Below the pieces are notes generated by a model. The model saw only the letters and a program-made list of their open reading frames with translations. It did not search any database and had not been told where the DNA came from. The position numbers and the translations under genes are program-made. Shown in pieces: positions 31,416 to 36,204 of a stretch of DNA of 36,204 bases. The stretch spans positions 1 through 36,204 of the forward strand of contig JAJYWC010000019.1 in assembly GCA_021791695.1 (NCBI GenBank), in the 5' to 3' direction. The stretch is from an archaeon. GTDB taxonomy: Archaea > Thermoproteota > Nitrososphaeria > Nitrososphaerales > Gagatemarchaeaceae. How positions within the stretch are numbered: position 1 is the first letter of the stretch; each line of letters starts with the position of its first letter.

Positions 31416-32663
31416 TTGCCAGATTCGGCTATAGTAAAGTACCTCGTTAAGTTGAGGTTCGAAGTAGATGGAGTGGTGGAAAAGGCCGACATGATCGGCG
31501 CCATCTTTGGTCAGACTGAGGGCTTGTTCGGTCCAGAAATGAACCTGAACGAGCTCCAGAAGAGCTGGAAGGTAGGGAGGATCGAAATCAATCTCGAGTC
31601 CAAGAATGACCGGACTTATGGAGAGATCCTCATACCGATGTCCACAGACGTAAGCACGGCGGCGCTCATAGCGGCCGCAGTGGAGAGCGTCGACAAGGTG
31701 GGTCCGTGCTCGGCGAGGGTCGAGCTCGTCACCATCGAGGACGTCAGGGCTTCCAGAAGGAAGCAGATAGTCGACCGCGCCAAGGACATCATGAAGGAGT
31801 GGGGTTCCAGGACCGCGAGCGAGGGGGAGAACCTGCTGAAGGATGTTCAGGACTCGACCAAGAGGGCGCGCGTCGTCAGCTACGGCGTGGAAAACCTTCC
31901 TGCAGGACCGGGAGTCTACACCTCTGACATGGTCTACATCGTCGAAGGCAGGGCAGACGTGATACTCTTCCTTAGAGCGGGCATCGAGAACGTCGTAGCC
32001 GTCGAGGGCACGAGCATCCCCCAGTCGGTCATCGACCTCGGGAGGAAGAAGAGGCTCATCGCGGTGCTAGACGGGGACAGAGGTGGAGACCTCATCGAGA
32101 AGGAGCTCGACCAGGTCGTCAAGGTCGAGAGAGTCCTGCGCGCACCGCACGGAAAGGAGGTAGAGGACCTTACCCCGGTTGAAGTACTTCAGCTTCTCAG
32201 AGGCGAGGCCCCCCAGAGGTCGTCCAGACCCGAAAGGGCTGAGCGCCCTGAACGCGCGGAGCGTCACGAGAGGCCGGAGCGCATGGAGGAGCCGCCAAGG
32301 AGAGAATACCGCGAGCACAGGCAGAGAGCCCCCGAACCTGAGCCGGTGACGATTCAGGTACCGGAGCCGTTGGGCTCAAGGATCAAGGAGATTTTCCCGT
32401 CGCTCAACGGCACGCTGGAGGCGGTCCTCCTCGACGAGCCGCTCGCAGAGAAGGGAAGATTCCCGATCAGCGAGCTGGTGCAGAAGGTCGATGCAAACTC
32501 CGGCGCGAAGTTCATCATATTCGACGGGATAATCACCCAGAGGCTCGTGGACGCGGCCGCAAAGGCGAACGTGACCGGCATCATCGGGCACAGGGTGGGC
32601 GACATCAGGAACCTGCCTGAAACCCTGAGTGTCGCCACATTCAGGGACCTCGGGCTCGAGTAG
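31416..32663 (+). CDS. dnaG: DnaG-type primase, archaeal
   Basis: A 415-aa archaeal DnaG. A conserved N-terminal domain (about residues 1-160) is followed by the Toprim core with YIVEGRADV (near 173-181) and AVLDGDRGGD (near 210-219), then a C-terminal domain (from about 310). In archaea this protein is a stable exosome subunit that helps bind poly(A)-rich RNA, and it has weak primase activity. A proline- and RE-rich linker (about residues 267-310) contains repeated PERAER units, longer and more charged than I would expect. The start is TTG at 31416. Pelota follows after 10 nt, linking RNA surveillance functions. Confidence 0.93.
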   Translation: MPDSAIVKYLVKLRFEVDGVVEKADMIGAIFGQTEGLFGPEMNLNELQKSWKVGRIEINLESKNDRTYGEILIPMSTDVSTAALIAAAVESVDKVGPCSARVELVTIEDVRASRRKQIVDRAKDIMKEWGSRTASEGENLLKDVQDSTKRARVVSYGVENLPAGPGVYTSDMVYIVEGRADVILFLRAGIENVVAVEGTSIPQSVIDLGRKKRLIAVLDGDRGGDLIEKELDQVVKVERVLRAPHGKEVEDLTPVEVLQLLRGEAPQRSSRPERAERPERAERHERPERMEEPPRREYREHRQRAPEPEPVTIQVPEPLGSRIKEIFPSLNGTLEAVLLDEPLAEKGRFPISELVQKVDANSGAKFIIFDGIITQRLVDAAAKANVTGIIGHRVGDIRNLPETLSVATFRDLGLE

Positions 32664-32673
32664 CCTAAGGCCC

Positions 32674-33732
32674 TTGATTGTATCGAGCTTCATACCCAAG
32701 CAGGGCATCTGCTCCCTGGTGGTCGAGTCTCCCGATGACCTCTGGATTCTGCGCAGGCTGATCGGTCCCGGGGACACCATAGTCACCAAGAGTTCCCGCG
32801 TCTCCAAGAAGGAAGACGAATACTCGCGGCCTGACAGGGGGGAGCGAATCAAGGTCACGATAGCCCTCGTGGTCGAGTCGGTCTCTCTCGACAGCAGCGT
32901 GGGGCGTCTGAGGGTCCGGGGCAGGATAAGCGAGTCCAGCGACGACAGCGTGAGCACTGCGGGGAGTCATTCCGTCTCGGTCTCTCCCGGCTACGGACTT
33001 ACCCTGAGGAAGAGCGACTGGACTCCCCTCGACACCACAATCCTGAACTCGGCGAAGGCGAGCAGGACCTTTCTCGTCGTGACGATGGACAGAAGAGAGG
33101 CCGGGATAGGCACCCTGAGCGGCTCCCATCTGTCGATAACCGCGACCATAGACTCCGGCGCGTCCGGCAAAGGCGGGCAGGAGGTAGACCAGGAACCGTA
33201 CCTCAGAAAGATAGTCGGTGTCCTCGCCAACACTTGGCGAAGCGGAGACCTGATAGTGGTCGCCGGACCGGGCCACACGAAGCTGGCACTCGCGAACCGC
33301 ATAGCCGCGCACCCCGAGATGGGGAAGAGCTACATCGTCCTAGAAGGCTTCGACCTCTCAGGAGCCGACGGCGTGCGAAACCTGGTGAAGTTCGAGGGAT
33401 TCAAAAAAGTCGCGAGCGACAGCGTCCTGGTCGAGGTCCAGGAGATCGTCGAGCAGGTGATCAAGAGGATCACTCAGGGCGACACGAAGGTCGCCTACAC
33501 GCTTGCGAGGGTCAGGCAGGCGGCCATGGCAGGCGCCGTCGAATCGTGCGTCGTCTCCGACGACGTATTCACCCAGGACATAGACGAACAGGAGCTTGTC
33601 GATACCCTCAACAAGGTCGAGCAGCTGGGTGGGAGGGTCTACCTTTGCGACTCTTCGCTCGAGACCGGCAAGCAGGTCTCGTCCTTCGGTGGGATGGTGG
33701 CGACGCTGCGTTACTCGTTCAAGCCTTACTAG
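32674..33732 (+). CDS. pelA: Pelota / Dom34, ribosome rescue factor
   Basis: A 352-aa protein with the pelota order: an Sm-like N-terminal domain (ESPDDLWILRRLIGPGDTI near residues 18-36), then the eRF1-like middle domain and C-terminal domain. With the ATPase ABCE1 and an aEF1A-type partner it releases stalled ribosomes. The frame is open from 32629, but the family start is at the TTG at 32674, 10 nt after dnaG. The 3' end overlaps the convergent site-2 protease gene by 4 nt. Confidence 0.93.
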   Translation: MIVSSFIPKQGICSLVVESPDDLWILRRLIGPGDTIVTKSSRVSKKEDEYSRPDRGERIKVTIALVVESVSLDSSVGRLRVRGRISESSDDSVSTAGSHSVSVSPGYGLTLRKSDWTPLDTTILNSAKASRTFLVVTMDRREAGIGTLSGSHLSITATIDSGASGKGGQEVDQEPYLRKIVGVLANTWRSGDLIVVAGPGHTKLALANRIAAHPEMGKSYIVLEGFDLSGADGVRNLVKFEGFKKVASDSVLVEVQEIVEQVIKRITQGDTKVAYTLARVRQAAMAGAVESCVVSDDVFTQDIDEQELVDTLNKVEQLGGRVYLCDSSLETGKQVSSFGGMVATLRYSFKPY

Positions 33733-34982
33733 GTCAGGTACGCGATAAGATACGGGCCTGCTATCACTGAGACCAGAACCAGGACTAATGCCACGGTAAT
33801 CCCAGCGGTCGCCCTTCCCGCGACGACTTCGCTTATTCTGCCTCGTCCAATGCCGACCAGGAACCTCTCCATCGCCTGACCGCCGTCCATCGGGTAGATC
33901 GGCAGGTTGTTGAAGATCGCCAGGTTGAAGTTGACGAAGAAGATCCAGAACAGAAGATTCTGTACCGCGTTGGTGGCGGCTCCGAGCGGCGAGGTATAGA
34001 ACGTGTTAAGCTGCGCTGAGAACGGTATGGACGACGCTATCCCGGGGAACGCCGGCGGGACGATGTACAGAACCCACCTCACGGGGGCCTCGTTCTGAGG
34101 ATTGACGTACGTGCTCACGAATCCCGTCAGGGCCGCGTACGGGATGTAGCTTACCCCAAGATAGGGCGCGGTCGTGTTCTGATGCGTCTTCGTGTTCGTG
34201 TAGACGATCTCGCCGAGCTTGACGTTCTGCAGCACCTCGGTGCGTCCGTCGTGCCAGACGGTGATGTTGACCACCTGGTAGGGCTGTAGGCTCAGGGTCC
34301 CAAGGTTGTTGTTCGGGACTCCGTCTATCGCCTGTATGAAGTCCCCCGGGGCGATGCCGGCGCTAGATGCGGGCGAGGGGACGTTCACGCTCGCAATCGC
34401 TGACCCGTTGGCGAGCGGGGTCATCGAACCGACGGAGACGACCAGGAGTAGCAGACAGAGCAGGCCCACGATGAAGTTTATCCCGGAACCGGCTCCGAGC
34501 ACACGCAGAGCCATGCTGGGCCGGACTTCCTTCATCTCCTTCTCGTCCACCTCCACGAACGCGCCGATTGGAATGACCAGAAAGAACAGCACGCCAGCGG
34601 TCTTGACGCGCATCCCGAGGCTGCGGGCGACTATGCCGTGCGAGGCCTCGTGGATAACCACCGCCGTCACTATGGCTATCCATCCGTCGACTACCGGGAC
34701 GTAGGGGTTGAGACCTGGGAGCAGAAGGTTCGCCGTCGGACTTATGTTGCTCGCGACGTAGCTCGCCACCTCGGCACCTTTCGGCGAAAGATAGACGAGG
34801 AACTCCCCTAGAATGAGGAAAAGCGCTATCCCACCCGATATCGGCAGGAGGTAGAGCATGAACCAGGCGAGCGGCTTCGTTATCCTCCGCTTCCCAAGGG
34901 AGTCCATGATGGACAGGCCCTTGCGGGTGCGGAGCATCACGATCCCATAGTTGAAGGTGAACCGCTTGTACTCTTCCTGCAA
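33729..34982 (-). CDS. Site-2 protease family metallopeptidase (M50) with PDZ domain
   Basis: A membrane zinc protease of about 417 aa. Hydrophobic segments flank HEASH (the HExxH zinc site, residues 111-115 from this start) and a second signature NNLPIYPMDGG near residue 370. Between them lies a PDZ-like domain (ASVNVPSPASSAGIAPGDFI). Site-2 proteases cut regulatory or signal-anchor proteins within the membrane. The frame stays open to 35027. I prefer TTG 34982 because a shared TATA-like palindrome (35007-35021) is about 31 nt upstream, but ATG 35027 is possible. Confidence 0.87.
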   Translation of the reverse strand: MQEEYKRFTFNYGIVMLRTRKGLSIMDSLGKRRITKPLAWFMLYLLPISGGIALFLILGEFLVYLSPKGAEVASYVASNISPTANLLLPGLNPYVPVVDGWIAIVTAVVIHEASHGIVARSLGMRVKTAGVLFFLVIPIGAFVEVDEKEMKEVRPSMALRVLGAGSGINFIVGLLCLLLLVVSVGSMTPLANGSAIASVNVPSPASSAGIAPGDFIQAIDGVPNNNLGTLSLQPYQVVNITVWHDGRTEVLQNVKLGEIVYTNTKTHQNTTAPYLGVSYIPYAALTGFVSTYVNPQNEAPVRWVLYIVPPAFPGIASSIPFSAQLNTFYTSPLGAATNAVQNLLFWIFFVNFNLAIFNNLPIYPMDGGQAMERFLVGIGRGRISEVVAGRATAGITVALVLVLVSVIAGPYLIAYLT

Positions 34983-35006
34983 ATTCGCGACTCGACCGAG
35001 CGGGCA

Positions 35007-35021
35007 ACGCTTTAAGCGTTC
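35007..35021. promoter_or_regulatory. Palindromic TATA element shared by divergent genes
   Basis: AACGCTTTAAGCGTT is palindromic apart from its central base. Its centre is about 31 nt from TTG 34982 (minus) and about 30 nt from TTG 35044 (plus), so a single symmetric site could start both leaderless transcripts. Confidence 0.5.
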
Positions 35022-35043
35022 GTCCATCTCGCGGAGGCCGTCC

Positions 35044-35994
35044 TTGTCCTCGTCATCCTGCAGCAGGTGTGGCTCCCCCTCCTTCTACACGAGGCGCTAC
35101 TCCGGTGAGGTCCTCTGCAAGGACTGCTTTGGCGCTTCTATCGTCGAAAAGACCAGAAGGACGATCAAGAGGTACGGGATGCTAAGGCGCGGAGACAAGG
35201 TCGGCGTGGCCGTCTCGGGCGGGAAGGACAGTCTGTCCCTACTGGCGGTGTTACACTCGCTGAGCGCCGCCGGCGGATACGAGCTGGTGGCCCTGACCGT
35301 GGACGAGGGAGTGAAGGGCTACAGGGAAGAGTCGATTCAGCACGCGGACTGGCTTGCGAACAAACTGGGCGTCCCTCACACGACCGTCTCCTACAAGGGG
35401 CTGTACGGCTTCGACCTGGACGCGGCCCTCGACTGGACCGACAAGCGCGAGGTGTCCTCTTGCAGTATGTGCGGTGTCTTCAGGCGGAGAGCGATAGACG
35501 AGGCAGCGCAGCAGACTGGAGTGGACGTCATCGCCACTGCGCACAACCTCGACGACTTTGTTCAGACGTTCATGATGAACCTCATGCACGGGGACGTTGA
35601 CAGGATAGGCTGGCTCGACCCACTTATCGTCGACAGCAATTTCCCGTTCCGGAGGGTGAAGCCGTTCATGGAGGTCTACGAGGAGGAGGTGGCGCTCTAC
35701 GCGCACCTCTCGGGCCTGCCCTTCCAGAGTCGCAACTGCCCGTACATGCACGAGGGACTGAGGAGCGAGGTTCGCGACTATCTCAATGAGCTGGAGTCGA
35801 AGCACCCGGGGATGAAGAACACTTTGCTGCGCTCAAGTCTATCGGTTACGGCCAAGATTAGTCAAGCGAAGACCAAAGAAATGATTCCATGTCAAAGTTG
35901 CGGGAATCCGTCGTCGAGCGGCGATTGTGCGGTTTGCCGCATGCAGCGACTGGTTATGGACCACACGACTGTTCCTAGTAGCGCAGATGAGTAA
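35044..35994 (+). CDS. tRNA 2-thiolation protein of the NcsA/TtuA family
   Basis: A 316-aa PP-loop ATPase. An N-terminal zinc finger has C6, C9, C25 and C28, the P-loop SGGKDS is at residues 58-63, CSMCG near residue 140 and the CPY region near residue 230 carry the catalytic cysteines, and a C-terminal zinc finger (CQSCGN...CAVC) closes the protein. NLDDFVQTFMMNLMHGD is a family hallmark. Such enzymes adenylate the target uridine and insert sulphur, making 2-thiouridine at tRNA position 34 (NcsA) or 54 (TtuA); I cannot tell which from the sequence. The frame is open from 34951, but TTG 35044 fits the zinc-finger start and the shared TATA element. Confidence 0.88.
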   Translation: MSSSSCSRCGSPSFYTRRYSGEVLCKDCFGASIVEKTRRTIKRYGMLRRGDKVGVAVSGGKDSLSLLAVLHSLSAAGGYELVALTVDEGVKGYREESIQHADWLANKLGVPHTTVSYKGLYGFDLDAALDWTDKREVSSCSMCGVFRRRAIDEAAQQTGVDVIATAHNLDDFVQTFMMNLMHGDVDRIGWLDPLIVDSNFPFRRVKPFMEVYEEEVALYAHLSGLPFQSRNCPYMHEGLRSEVRDYLNELESKHPGMKNTLLRSSLSVTAKISQAKTKEMIPCQSCGNPSSSGDCAVCRMQRLVMDHTTVPSSADE

Positions 35995-36204
35995 ATGCTC
36001 GGCCGCATTAGGTTCGCACAGCGACGGAAGCGCAGCACGGGTTGCGATGCCGTCTGGCAACACGCTAAATAACTCCTCAAGTTGTCCTTTCGTCTGGTGG
36101 CGGGTAGGGCTGGGAGATTAGCCGTCTCCCGATAGACTGAAACCGGCTACATGCAGAGGCCAGTAACTGTCGGGTAAAGCCATCTCTCCTTCTACCTACG
36201 CACT
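35995..36204. other. Right-end stretch without a recognisable gene
   Basis: No convincing coding frame, RNA or repeat. The short open frames here are antisense or shifted shadows without motifs. Confidence 0.4.

Noticed and set aside
1-36204. CRISPR array or cas genes
   Set aside because: No regularly spaced repeats and no recognisable Cas protein in any frame.

Overview
The window is archaeal chromosome. Evidence: archaeal-type DnaG primase, pelota, PheS with an N-terminal winged helix, type II methionine aminopeptidase, archaeal CoaD, an NcsA/TtuA-type tRNA thiolase, a DUF1512 protein, an intron-containing tRNA-Trp, and TATA-like elements placed about 25-35 nt upstream of many start codons (mostly leaderless or short-leader genes, many starting with TTG). 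The gene mix and high GC suggest a Nitrososphaeria/Thermoproteota-type archaeon. That assignment is inference; no rRNA gene is present.

Layout. (1) 1-4600 is sparsely coding: a C2H2 zinc-finger protein, a HerA-like ATPase, a small zinc-binding protein and several tiny unknown ORFs, with long non-coding stretches. (2) 4610-6105 holds an ACT-domain protein divergent from a tandem-RAM Lrp-like protein, then tRNA-Trp(CCA) with a 64-nt intron on the minus strand. (3) 6091-22371 is a 16.3-kb integrated element. It starts with a tyrosine recombinase beside the tRNA and is bounded by a 15-bp direct repeat identical to tRNA-Trp nucleotides 1-15. (4) 22445-35994 is a dense housekeeping block: HTH-CBS regulator, Trm112-like protein, DUF1512 plus zinc ribbon, MetAP, CoaD, trpS-pheS-pheT, a small Toprim protein, dnaG, pelA, site-2 protease and a tRNA thiolase.

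The element carries several cargo blocks. These are a PD-(D/E)XK-like protein with a uracil-DNA-glycosylase-like gene; a CHAT-protease operon (CHAT, an unknown 170-aa protein, and a frameshifted third gene); a winged-helix regulator with a small partner; a surface-glycan-type cluster (GT2, radical SAM, SDR epimerase, histidine phosphatase, SAM methyltransferase); and a compact operon of a zinc ribbon, a GHKL (Hsp90/MORC-like) ATPase and two unknown proteins, followed by a small RHH-like protein and an N4-cytosine-type DNA methyltransferase. The CHAT operon and the GHKL/methyltransferase locus are the best candidates for undescribed defence systems.

The integration geometry is unusual because the recombination site is the 5' end of the tRNA. 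The native tRNA promoter was therefore displaced, and the element supplies a TATA-like sequence at the right distance. Reconstructing attP puts the 15-bp core between near-perfect 13-bp inverted arms.
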